Below are positions 1 through 9,532 of a stretch of 64,000 bases of DNA, piece after piece. The stretch's first letter is position 1, and each line of letters starts with the position of its first letter. The translations under genes and the position numbers were made by a program. Below the pieces are notes generated by a model. The model saw only the letters and a program-made list of their open reading frames with translations, searched no databases and had not been told where the DNA came from. Source of the stretch: Acipenser ruthenus (Eukaryota; Chordata; Actinopteri; Acipenseriformes; Acipenseridae); the NCBI RefSeq assembly GCF_902713425.1, contig NC_081246.1:3355001-3419000 (forward strand). The letters run 5' to 3'.

Positions 1-668
1 TCCCACAGAGAGAGCACACCCTTCAAGAGGAATGAACTCACCAGACTACACTACACCTCCCACAGAGAGAGCGTACCCTTCAAGAGGAATGAACTCACCA
101 GACTACACTACACCTCCCACAGAGAGAGCACACCCTTCAAGAGGAATGAACTCCTCAGACTACACTACACCGCCCACAGAGAGAGCGTACCCTTCAAGAG
201 GAATGAACTCCTCAGACTACACTACACCTCCCACAGAGAGAAAGCACACCCTTCAAGAGGAATGAACTCACCAGACTACACTACACCTCCCACAGAGAGA
301 GCGCACCCTTCAAGAGGAATGAACTCACCAGACTACACTACACCTCCCACAGAGAGAGCACACCCTTCAAGAGGAATGAACTCACCAGACTACACTACAC
401 CTCCCACAGAGAGAGCACACCCTTCAAGAGGAATGAACTCACCAGACTACACTACACCTCCCACAGAGAGAGCACACCCTTCAAGAGGAATGAACTCACC
501 AGACTACACTACACCTCCCACAGAGAGAGTACACCCTAAGAGGAATGAACTCCTCAGACTACACTACACCTCCCACAGAGAGAGAGTGCACCCTTCAAGA
601 GGAATGAACTCCTCAGACTACACAACACCTCCCACAGAGAGAGAGTGCACCCTTCAAGAGGAATGAAC
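1..668. repeat. 57-bp minisatellite, about 12 copies, cut by the window start
   Basis: A 57-bp unit (19 codons) repeats from the first base to about 668. Each unit contains a GAATGAACTC and a CACAGAGAGAG segment, with single-base variants and a few small indels in the last three copies. Because 57 is a multiple of three, one plus-strand frame reads through several units as MNSPDYTTPPTER plus a variable tail. The frame shifts at the indels and there is no sign of a gene, so I treat it as a non-coding tandem repeat. Confidence 0.9.
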
Positions 669-1320
669 TGCACACACACACCTCCACCTTCACCTGTGCC
701 CATCCACACCCAGCATTCACTGCGACAGACAGAAACGGTAGAGTACGGTGCAGTGGCGCGGGCGCCGTTTTATTTAAAGCAAACAGAAATAAAATAAATA
801 TTCAAACAAAAATAAACCCTGTGCTCACCGAGCAAAACAAAAGGGTAAACAAAAACAAATCACGAACACTACAACCCGTCAGGCTGGGCAATCGCCTTCA
901 CTGACGCTATCCTTGGTTAGTTTCGTTTTTAAATAAACTCTCACGCTCTCCGTTTCTCTACTCGCTCTCTCCTCTTTAACACCCCACCACGAGTTGGAGA
1001 GCCGCAGGCTTTTTGTAATTAGGTGATTTAATTAGGTGAATTAAATCACCTAATTAATTCGGGAGATGGCCACCTACTGCACGAGTTTAATTATTCCTGG
1101 CAGAGGACGAGCACCAATCTCGCCTCTGCCAGAACACGTTTTAAAAATAAACAAAACACTCGGCTACGCCGTCCTAAATACATAAATAATCAAATATATG
1201 GTGCTCGCCGACAAATACAATAAAAATAATACAAAATAAATACACTGCACAGGGGCGGAGGGGGAGACCCCGATCTAAAAATAAACAAAACAATGTACAG
1301 GGCTGCTCGCCCTGTTACAG
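669..1320. repeat. unidentified interspersed repeat with two hairpins
   Basis: A-rich sequence with several AAAATAAACAAAACA-like motifs, a GC-rich block near 755-770 and two clear inverted repeats at 1017-1055 and 1297-1315. No coding frame of interest was seen. It looks like transposon-derived DNA, but I cannot assign a family. Confidence 0.35.
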
Positions 1321-1720
1321 GGAGGTATAAACAAATTGGAATATAAGCAAAGTCTGCATTCTACAGAAATTGTTTGCACAGAAGGCTAAACTATGGAAGA
1401 ATGCAGTGAACAGTTCTAATGGTAACTAGAAGCTCAATGTCTACCCTGCAACCAAGTTACTTATAATTACTGATAACATGTTTTTAAGAGGAAGCGAATG
1501 TGTGTGTTTCTGAAATAGGACTCCCAAACATTGTCTTTGTCAGTCCCAAACTGTTGTGACATAAATTATACACGAAATAAACTGATAAAAAAAGATAGAT
1601 ACATTTGTTAATCAGATTATAATAATTTTGCAACTGTGGCACTTTTCAGTAGAATGGGATACTTGAGCTGAAACCTTCAGACAGAAAGGGTAGTTTTAAT
1701 CAAAAACACGGACTTAACTT
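1321..1720. other. AT-rich spacer, nothing recognised
   Basis: About 400 bp without a gene, repeat signature or regulatory motif that I can support. Confidence 0.4.
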
Positions 1721-1989
1721 AGGCTTGGTGGTCCAGTGATTAAAGAAAGAAAGGGGCTTGAGACACCAGGAGGTTCCCGGGTTCAAATCCCAGCTCAGCC
1801 AGTGACTCACTGTGTGTGACCCTGAGCGAGTCACTGAACCTCCTTGTGCTCCGTCCTTCGGATGAGACGTCAAACAAACAAGGTCTTATTATAAAAGACT
1901 CTGCAGCAGCAGCTGTGATACACGGTTCACCCCCAAGTCTCTAACTCGCTTTGGATAAAGGCACCTGCTAAATGACTAAATAATAATGA
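1721..1989 (+). mobile_element. tRNA-derived SINE (type A)
   Basis: The head has a tRNA-like A box (TGGTCCAGTG region near 1729) and a B box GGTTCAAATCC at 1780-1790. The tail, TTGGATAAAGGCACCTGCTAAATG, is of the kind fish SINEs share with L2-type LINEs. It is the most diverged type A copy in the window and the only full one on the plus strand at this end. Confidence 0.85.
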
Positions 1990-2015
1990 CTTCTCTTTTT
2001 AAAAATAAATAGGTT

Positions 2016-2188
2016 TTAATAATAAAGATAAGCTTGGACCAATGTTACAGTGTCTACTGGTAGCAGGTATTTCATACTGACCCATTCATCTTGGGGTGTC
2101 GACTCTCTGTGTTTCTGCTTACGCTGCAGTTTCCCATCAGTAGAGATTTTGCTCTGGGGTGATGAAGTGGAAGTGCGTCTTCCTAGAT
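2016..2188 (-). CDS. ZN1 exon 3, truncated before the fingers
   Basis: It starts after an ...AAAGCAG acceptor and keeps the LGRRTSTSSPQSKIS linker. Homology to the other copies stops at about 2090, after which an unrelated tail of about 22 residues reaches a stop. Confidence 0.55.
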
Positions 2189-2386
2189 CTGCTTTAGAAG
2201 CGCAGGAAACAGAAGCCAAGGTTACTGCACAGCATTGAATCACAGCCACTTTCCTGCAAGGCTTCACCTCACAACCATCACTGTTAACAATTAGAACATT
2301 GAAAAGCAAGAAAGATGATAAACTCTTAATCCTTCACAAAACAATTGCAATTCTTATATAAACTGTATTTTTGACATTCTACTCAC

Positions 2387-2848
2387 ATGCTGTGCAGCTC
2401 GTGGACGGCATCGCTCCTTCCTCCTTTCCATCTGCAGCTCTTTCCTGAGGGGGGTGATGTTTCCTCTGAATGGACCCCAGCACACTGTCCTCTTCTCCAT
2501 CACTAGAACAAGTGTCTTCAGAGAAAGGCTGATTGGGTTTCATGCAGACCAATTCAGGTGGACAATAATCACAATGGCTAGATTCCATCTTAACTATATT
2601 CACAGGATTATTGACTTTATTTTCTCTACTAATATCCTCTGTGATGTGATCACACTCCAGCTCTATGGCCTCCTCTTTAATGTGGACAGGTTCAAGTTCA
2701 GGGATCTCTTTACCTTCAGCACTTGTCAGCTCTGTAATCTCCATTATTCTTCCACACCACTCCTGATCACAGATTTCCTCTTGTGTGTAAACAGCTTCTA
2801 TCACTGGCTGCTCCTCTGCTTCACTGAAAGCACGTCTCTCTCCAGAAT
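2387..2848 (-). CDS. ZN1 exon 2, acidic region
   Basis: Phase-1 exon of 462 bp between a TTTCACGCAG acceptor and a GTGAGT donor. It encodes DSGERRAFSEAEE, then the EWCGRIMEIT segment and a VHIKEE motif. Confidence 0.75.
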
Positions 2849-3149
2849 CTGCGTGAAACAAAATTATACATGCTTTTAACTCTCACTGTACAAATAAATA
2901 CAATCATGTAATTCTGTGGAGTTTATAACTGTATGAAATAACACATCATGGATATTCATGCCATAGAGAGTCGTGTTCAGATCCAGTTTCAAACGAGTCC
3001 CGTCAGTTACCTGGATATTACAGATCAGAATTTGGCCTGTGAATTGAAAAATGCTGATTGAGAGAAATTATTGATGACTAAAATTAACAGCCGTATGTTA
3101 AATGCAACACAACCCACACCCTGGCGTGTGTTATCCCTTACATGATACA

Positions 3150-3735
3150 CACACTGAGCATCAAAAGAAACGTATCCCTTATATTTGTATAAAATTCACT
3201 AGATGTGATTGAAAAACGACAAACTCTGTTTTAGAGCAGGTGCAGTGACTTTTTATTGTGCTGATTAACAACTGACATCACGAAGATGCTGCAAAATGAT
3301 CTGTCGATCTCGGGCAGGTGTTGTGACTCTTGGTCTCCCAGATGGTGGCGCTGTCATTGACAGAGTGTGTCTGGTTATACCGTCTTGCCAGGTTTGAAAG
3401 TGCTGGCAGTGTGAGCACCCAAGACATCGAGCCACAGCACGCTGCCCTAGTCCAGCCTCCAACATGCCGATCGCACGAAGGCGCTGCTCTCTTGACAGAC
3501 GTCACATATTGTTTTTTTCTGTGATTTTCTTAATTGCTTTTACTCAAGCTTGCAATTCAACAGCTGAAATCGCTCCATATCCAGCATCCAATCAACTGTC
3601 TCACTAATTAGGTGATTAAGCGCATCTGCTTCAGTCACAGTCACTCAAGCGTGTCGTGGTCATGGATGAATGATCGAGGGATTAAAAAGAATAGAAAAAA
3701 CATGTTGTCAATGTCCATCATTTATATACAGTACC
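3150..3735 (-). mobile_element. Tc1/mariner-like non-autonomous remnant in ZN1 intron 1
   Basis: The left end carries CACTGAGCATCAAAAGAAAC, a sequence I associate with fish Tc1-type termini. Inside, on the minus strand, lie pieces of a Tc1 transposase N-terminus (MLEAGLGQRAVAR, a helix-turn-helix segment, and GRPRVTTPARDRQI). The catalytic domain is absent. Copies at the same place in ZN2 and ZN6 show that it inserted before those units duplicated. Confidence 0.65.
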
Positions 3736-3744
3736 TTATTTTTT

Positions 3745-4490
3745 TTCGAAAATAAGAACATAAGAAAGTTTCCAAACGAGAGGAGGCCATTCAGCCCATC
3801 TTGCTCGTTTGGTTGTTAGTAGCTTATTGATCCCCAGAATCTCATCAAGCAGCTTCTGGAAGGATCCCAGGGTGTCAGCTTCAACAACATTACTGGGGAG
3901 TTGGTTCCAGACCCTCACAATTCTCTGTGTAAAAAAGTGCCTCCTATTTTCTGTTCTGAATGCCCCTTTATCTAATCTCCATTTGTGACCCCTGGTCCTT
4001 GTTTCTTTTTTCAGGTCAAAGAAGTCCCCTGGGTCGACATTGTCAATACCTTTTAGGATTTTGAATGCTTGAATCAGATCACCGCGTAGTCTTCTTTGTT
4101 CAAGACTGAACAGATTCAATTCTTTTAGCCTGTCTGCATACGACATGCCTTTTAAACCCGGGATAATTCTGGTTGCTCTTCTTTGCACTCTTTCTAGAGC
4201 AGCAATATCCTTTTTGTAACAAGGTGACCAGAACTGAACACAATATTCTAGATGAGGTCTTACTAATGCATTGTAAAGTTTTAACATTACTTCCCTTGAT
4301 TTAAATTCAACACTTTTCACAATATATACGAGCATCTTGTGGGCCTTTTTTTATAGCTTCCCCACATTGTCTAGATGAAGACATTTCTGAGTCAACATAA
4401 ACTCCTAGGTCTTTTTCATAGATTCCTTCTTCAATTTCAGTATCTCCCATATGATATTTATAATGCACATTATTGCCTGCGTGCTTTAAA
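3745..4490 (-). mobile_element. CR1/L2-clade LINE, 5'-truncated reverse transcriptase end
   Basis: A minus-strand frame (3736-4335, 199 aa) reads [36 protein letters not shown], then LNLFSLEQRRLRGDLIQAFK, the typical C-terminal end of a CR1/L2/Rex1-type reverse transcriptase. Further upstream sequence (DLGVYVDSEMSSS region, to about 4490) survives only in this copy. The ZN2, ZN6 and ZN9 copies carry an internal deletion here. Confidence 0.8.
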
Positions 4491-4530
4491 TTGAATGTGT
4501 TATAATAGTGATAAGTTTATTTTGTTGTTA

Positions 4531-4589
<59 letters not shown>

Positions 4590-4907
4590 CAAATAAAAGC
4601 CAAACCAATGTTTTTTTATTTTTTTTAAACCTCTTTGTAGATTTCTTCCTACAGAAGGAAACAAACACTAGGGACTGAAACCGTTCTAGTCGACTGCAGA
4701 CATCCACATCAGAATTTCCTTCAGCCTCCCGCATTGTGAACACCTCTATTGTAACTTTTTTTTTTCTAAAATTCCAACCGTCCAAATGAAAAAGTTTCTA
4801 AAATGTAAACAGGCATGCTGCGCATTTGGATAAGCCTCTGATGTAGTAGGACAAGGGACGCATCTCTCCCAGGAGGCAGAGCGCGTGGGGCATTTGGCAT
4901 TCTACAT
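4491..4907. other. intron sequence with a long TA microsatellite
   Basis: A (TA)n run occupies about 4533-4586. The remaining sequence (CCTCTTTGTAGATTTC, TAAACAGGCATGCTGCGC and similar) is conserved in ZN2, ZN6 and ZN9, but I cannot identify it. Confidence 0.5.
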
Positions 4908-5155
4908 TATTATTATTATTATTTGTTTATTTAGCAGTCACCTTTATCCAAGGCGACTTACAGAGACTAGGGTGTGTGAACTATGCATCAGCTGCAGAGT
5001 CACTTACAACTACGTCTCACCCGAAAGACGGAGCACAAGGAGGTGAAGTGACTTGCTCAGGGTCACACAATGAGTCAATGGCTGAGGTGGGATTTGAACC
5101 GGGGACCTCCTGGTTACAAGCCCTTTTCTTTAACCACTGGACCACACAGCCTCCT
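4908..5155 (-). mobile_element. tRNA-derived SINE (type A) in ZN1 intron 1
   Basis: A minus-strand SINE with a TTA-rich tail at its low-coordinate end, an L2-like TTTATCCAAGGCGACTTACA segment, and the tRNA B box (GGATTTGAACC on the plus strand) at 5090-5100. The head ends at CACACAGCCTCC. Confidence 0.85.
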
Positions 5156-6029
5156 ATGTGGTTACATTAGCAGGAAGCGGTTTGCGTGAGAAAACACGAC
5201 TGGGGCATATTATTATTATTATTACTACGACTACTACTAAAAATGATAATCACATATTTATGTATTAATGTATCTGGAAACACAGACAAAGCAAGTATGT
5301 TTCACGTTCTTCAGCAAACCGGCAACCAAACTAAAGAACGTCAGCTTTCTTCTACGTGTTTAATTTCCGGTTACTTTTCATAATGATGTGGGCAACTCGA
5401 TACAACTTTAACAAAACAACACGTTTATTATTCAGGAGTTGGCTTTAGTTACAGCTTTGCTAGCACGCTTCTCTCTCAGTTATGTTTCGTCCTCTCTAAA
5501 CACTTTACTTGTGGCGTTACGACTCTCTGTTCCGTCCACAGCTGCGCCCCAATACAGAACAAATCTCAAAACAATATCTATATTTGACACACTTATGTTC
5601 CTCCTTACCGCTCTGTCAAAAAAAATAAAAAAATCTACAGCGCCACGTGAGCCAAAATGGACCTATTCTGTAATGGATAAAAAAAACAAGTATCCTAATG
5701 TTAAAATTGGTATGTTAGTGTTGTATTGTTATTTCATTTGTAATACACACAGGACATGGCGCTGTAGATTTTGTGACTGGAATGGAGAGGGTCTGAGGAC
5801 GATCGGGTATGCTGTACTCGAGAAAGCCTACCCGTCATAAAACAACAAAATAACATGCAGATTTTGTCAAATGTCCCAAACAAACGGCGGCCCCAATTCT
5901 GCTGGGGGTCCCTACGCTATAGCGTTATCTGCGTGTAGATCATTCCGGCCCTGGGCAGCGGTGTATTTAATTTCTTTTTTTTTTTAATGACTGGAAGGCA
6001 TACAAGAACCATAACATTATTAAACTCAC
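5156..6029. other. ZN1 intron 1, conserved but unidentified
   Basis: The sequence is shared with ZN2 (12149-13028) and ZN9 (62687-63412). It contains short (TTA/CTA)n runs near 5207-5240 and a MITE-like inverted repeat at 5631-5771. No exon can be supported in it. Confidence 0.5.
5631..5771. repeat. 141-bp inverted-repeat element (MITE-like)
   Basis: AAATCTACAGCGCCA at 5631-5645 is the exact reverse complement of TGGCGCTGTAGATTT at 5757-5771, with about 111 bp between the arms. Related copies lie at about 12620-12763 and 62942-63083. No target duplication could be recognised. Confidence 0.55.
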
Positions 6030-6366
6030 CTTGAACTCTCGTGAATAATCCCTGGTTCTCGTTCCTCTGAAAGTCTTGCTCATTGCAGTCGGGGTTCATG
6101 TTTCTGAGAGGTTGTTTAATGTCTGCATCTGCAGCGTTCATGCATTCCCGCACTGCTTTCAACTCGCTCTCTGATATTTCCAATCTCAGCTTCAGACTTT
6201 CATTCTCTTTCTCCTTTCCAGCCATTTCCATTTGGAATTCAGTGAATTTGCCGCCGATAACTTTTGTGATTTGGCACAAGACGGTGTCTACAGCCGCTTT
6301 CACTGCGTGCTCGATGGTAGAGGCGAGCTCGTCTTGAAAGAACGACACGGAGACGCTGACGTCCAT
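6030..6366 (-). CDS. ZN1 exon 1, coiled-coil module
   Basis: 337 bp from the ATG (AAGATGG, good Kozak context) to a GTGAGT donor, phase 1. It encodes MDVSVSVSFFQDELAST and a Lys/Glu/Leu-rich helix. It differs from other copies by VIGG for VVGG and by FTRVQ for FIRVQ. Confidence 0.8.
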
Positions 6367-6549
6367 CTTCACTGACTGTTAGCTTGAGACTGATATCCTT
6401 TCTGTATTCACGCTTTTATTATGAATAATATTGGGAGCCTCTCTTTGTTATTCAGTCAGCACTTGACTTATTTAGCAAGTTTCTCTGCTGCTGCAGCTCA
6501 ACAACCCCACGCAGTCCCACACACACACAATGTAAACAAACCCGCACAC

Positions 6550-6616
6550 ACTTCCGCTTCCTCCCTGCTCCCATGGAGACGAGCGCGTCGTGACGTCACG
6601 TTAGCGGATTGGCGCC
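6550..6616 (-). promoter_or_regulatory. ZN1 promoter: CCAAT, CRE and ETS sites
   Basis: On the minus strand the order is CCAAT (plus-strand ATTGG 6608-6612), a perfect palindromic CRE TGACGTCA (6591-6598), then GGAAGCGGAAGTG, a tandem ETS-type site (about 6550-6562). The CRE is about 225 bp upstream of the ATG. There is no TATA box. The block recurs almost unchanged in ZN2-ZN6 and ZN9, which supports it as the core promoter. Confidence 0.7.
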
Positions 6617-6644
6617 TCCTGCTGGAAGCACCCGGATGGAAGCT

Positions 6645-7508
6645 GACGGCAATGGATTCCTTGACCAGGGTGACCAGACGCGCCGGTAAAGCCGGGCTTG
6701 CCAGTTTTCAGACTTCATGTTTTTGTCCCGGTCAGAAACAGTAACATTATCTTCCCGGTTTTGTTATTTTGTACTCACATTGCTTATACGTACAGCAGTG
6801 TAGCGATGTGCTGAGCAAGTTCACAGCAGAGTGATGTATTATACAAAAATAAAATAAAAGGCGGGGGAGTGTCACCCCGCCTCCCAGGGTGCACTGCTTC
6901 CACCATCAGCCACAAAATGCATTACATTCTGACCCCAAAGAACACTTTCCACAGTTATGTTCATTACCTTCATGTGAGCAGCATTTTATTTAGGTTTTGT
7001 TTTTGTCGATTGTGTGACCTTGCATACACATCTATGGCTAAACCTTTTTCCTCACCACCCTATAGAATTAACACATGTTGCTTCAAAGCACCGAAATGAA
7101 ACCTGCTGAATAATGTTACGCCAAAATGTTGATTTGCATGAAGCTTTGTAGTTTTCCACACACTAAATGCAAAAAACAGGCACACTGGAAAGATGTGACA
7201 TTTTGAAATCTAACATGAAAAACTACTGCTTTGTTTTTTGTGATATCATTGTGTAGTTTCTTTATGTTTATGTTCATCTAGTTTTTTTTTTTTAATGTCT
7301 CAATCCTAAAATTCTAGGTGATGTCGTCGCTGTAGATAGAGCATGTCTCAGTTAAGCTGTCCCTAGTTTAATTCAAAATGGCTTTATTTTAACACAATAA
7401 AGACAGACACAATTCGATTTCTAAACCCTCCGCAGCGGCAGTGATTCAGGGTCTCCTTTAATACAGTCCTGTTCAAATACAACTGGGACCACAAACTCAC
7501 TCAAACGC
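6645..7508. other. ZN1-ZN2 spacer
   Basis: The first 200 bp (GGGTGACCAGACG...GTCCCGGTCAG) recur upstream of every promoter in the cluster and resemble an old non-autonomous repeat. From about 6845 to 7508 the sequence is unique in the window and no gene is visible. Confidence 0.4.
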
Positions 7509-7748
7509 ATTATTATTTGTTTATTTAGCAGACGCCTTTATCCAAGGCGACTTACAGAGACTAGGGTGTGTGAACTATGCATCAGCTGCAGAGTCACTCA
7601 CAACTACGTCTCTCCCGAAAGACAGAGCACAAGGAGGTGAAGTGACTTGCTCAGGGTCACACAATGAGTCAGTGGCTGAGGTGGGATTTGAACCGGGGAC
7701 CTCCTGGTTACAAGCCATTTTCTTTAACCACTGGACCACACAGCCTCT
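7509..7748 (-). mobile_element. tRNA-derived SINE (type A)
   Basis: Full-length copy with TTATTTAGCAGACGCC tail, L2-like segment, B box (GGATTTGAACC, near 7683) and head ending CACACAGCCTC. It lies between ZN1 and ZN2. Confidence 0.85.
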
Positions 7749-8135
7749 TACCACTAGAAACAAAGCAAGTGGAAGAATTTTCAGCTTGTACGGTGACATC
7801 GCAGTGATCTCAATAACCTAACTGTCCAAAGCTGCAGCTTGTTTTCCACCAACACTGCAGAATATTCACACACAACTCTCACAGGTGCTGTGGATGGGTG
7901 GTTCTCAAAGCTTCTGGACTGCGCCCCCTTCCTCTCGTCTGCAGTACTTCACTTTCAGAAGCACTGCTGTAGGAAACAGGGCTACAATCATTTGCATACA
8001 CAGCAGGCTTGGGATTTTTCTTAGTTTAATTAGTTTATTTTCACAGTTGCCTGCATTTGAAACCGACGAGAGAGACGCAGGGTCTGCTTTGGTATTCTGG
8101 TGTGATTGAGATGCTTTCATTGAGTAAACTGAATT

Positions 8136-8162
<27 letters not shown>
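7749..8162 (-). other. ZN2 3' flank with a poly(A) tract
   Basis: Sequence partly shared with the ZN5 3' flank (34580-34777). A run of more than 20 T on the plus strand (about 8139-8164), read as A on the gene strand, directly follows the ancestral stop codon. It is probably 3' UTR or a relic of it. TTCTCAAAGCTTCTGGACTGCGCC near 7900 resembles the end of a hAT-type MITE, but weakly. Confidence 0.4.
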
Positions 8163-8167
<5 letters not shown>

Positions 8168-8345
8168 TGTCCTGACTGACTGAATCTCTGTGAACTAGAC
8201 TGTGTTTCTTTAGTTTATTTGACTCTACAAATCTCTTCCCACACTCACTACACTCAAAAGGTTTCTCTCCCGGGTAGGTTATGTGGTGTGTTCTGAGGCT
8301 GCGTCTTCGACTGAAACTCCCACATACTGGACACACATACAGTTT
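8163..8345 (-). pseudogene. ZN2 relic: two C-terminal fingers beyond the stop
   Basis: In frame after the ZN2 TAG come a defective finger (CPVCG-SF, one residue short) and a second finger with CSECGKRF and HSLVH, then LVHRDSVSQDT and TAA. These look like the original gene end, cut off from translation by the stop in the linker. Confidence 0.7.
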
Positions 8346-9532
8346 CTATACTCTGTGAGTTAGCTGGTGTTTTTGAAGGTTACATTTCTGAATAAAACAC
8401 CTCCCACAGTCAGAACACACAAATGGTTTCTCTCCTGTGTGAGTTAGCTGGTGTTTTTGAAGGTTACATTTATGATTAAAACTCTTGCCACAGTCAGGAC
8501 ACTCGTACGGTTTCTCTCCTGTGTGAGTTAGCTGGTGTGATTGAAGGTTTCCTTTCTGATTAAAACTCCTCCCACAATCAGCACAGTGAAACGGTTTCTC
8601 TCCCGTGTGAATTCGCTGGTGTGCTTGAAGTAAAGTTTTAAGATTAAAACCTTTCCCACAATCAGCACAGTGAAATGGTTTATCTGTACTGTGAGTTAGC
8701 TGGTGTCTTTGAAGACCTTGTTTCTGACTAAAACTCCTCCCACAATCAGCACAATGAAATAGTTTATCTGTACTGTGAGTTAGCTGGTGTGATTGAAGGG
8801 TTCCTCTCTGAGTAAAACGCCTCCCACAGTCAGGACACTCGTACGGTTTCTCTCCTGTGTGAATTCGCTGGTGTTTTTGAAGGTCATATTTCTCATTAAA
8901 ACCTTTCCCACAATCAGCACAGTGAAATGGTTTACCTGTACTGTGAGTTACCTGGTGTCTTCGAAGTCCTTGTTTATGACTAAAACTCCTCCCACAATCA
9001 GCACAGTGAAACGGTTTCTCTCCTGTGTGAATTCGCTGGTGTGTTTGAAGGTTTCCTTTCTGATTAAAAAGCCTCCCACAGTCAGGACACTCATACGGTT
9101 TCTCTCCTGTGTGAGTTCGCTGGTGTTTTTGAAGGTCACATTTCTTAATAAAACTCTTCCCACAATCTGCACAGTGAAACGGTTTCTCCTCCGTGTGACT
9201 ACACTGGTGTATTTTCAGCTTTCCCCGGTCACTGAAATTGGTGCCACATTCAGTACAGTGATACAAGATCTGCTCTGAAGGAATCTGCTGGGGAGTTTGT
9301 AGGGAAATGAAGTTGCCCTGGGTTGCAGAACTGTCGGGATGTGGAGTCGCTGTATATCCCACAGGAAGTGGTCGGCTATCTTGTGCAGAAAGATTCTGAA
9401 CAGAGCGAGTTCTGAGTTTCTTCACATATTCATCTTGGGGTGTCGACTCTCTGTGTTTCTGCTTACGCTGCAGTTTCCCATCAGAAGAGATTTTGCTCTG
9501 GGGTGCTGGAGTGGAGGTGCGTCTTCCTAGAT
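8346..9532 (-). CDS. ZN2 exon 3, 11 zinc fingers
   Basis: Starts after the AAAGCAG acceptor with LGRRTSTPAPQSKIS. The first finger is CTECGTNF and the last CSDCGRCFIQKCNLQKH. The frame ends THRV then TAG. Confidence 0.85.

Larger units (their letters stand above)
2016..6366 (-). pseudogene. ZN1: cluster zinc-finger gene lacking its zinc fingers
   Basis: Exon 1 is 6366-6030, exon 2 2848-2387 and exon 3 2188-2016. The frame is open across the splices and predicts about 323 aa. Exon 3 follows its paralogues only to the STPQDE segment (about 2090) and then changes to unrelated sequence ending WVSMKY...YLYY, so no C2H2 finger is left. The break lies at the outer edge of the cluster. Exon 2 is the most divergent copy in the window (SAEGKE, AIELE, DISREN, NNPVNI instead of the common residues), so this unit is probably old. 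The promoter and splice sites look normal. It may be a dead edge copy, or it may make a finger-less protein with the coiled coil and acidic region only. The sequence cannot decide between these. Confidence 0.6.

Noticed and set aside
1780-1790. Functional tRNA genes at SINE heads
   Set aside because: A and B boxes are present, but the heads do not fold as full tRNAs by eye and continue into SINE bodies.
4976-5170. Short frames in SINEs (MNYASAAESLTTTS...)
   Set aside because: Repeat-borne frames seen at each type A SINE, with no coding support.
6083-6337. 84-aa plus-strand frame opposite exon 1 in every unit (MQSGFMFLRGCLMSAS...)
   Set aside because: Antisense of the coiled-coil exon, which has the splice signals and promoter on the other strand.
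6367-6372. Exon 1 start two codons earlier
   Set aside because: That codon is GTG; the ATG at 6366 in strong Kozak context is the better start.
8793-9278. Long open frames antisense to the finger exons (with repeated [15 protein letters not shown]), also at 17195-18100, 26287-26688, 50606-51352 and 59817-60245
   Set aside because: They are the complement of the finger repeats and stay open because the finger consensus has few stop complements. They have no start, splice or domain support.
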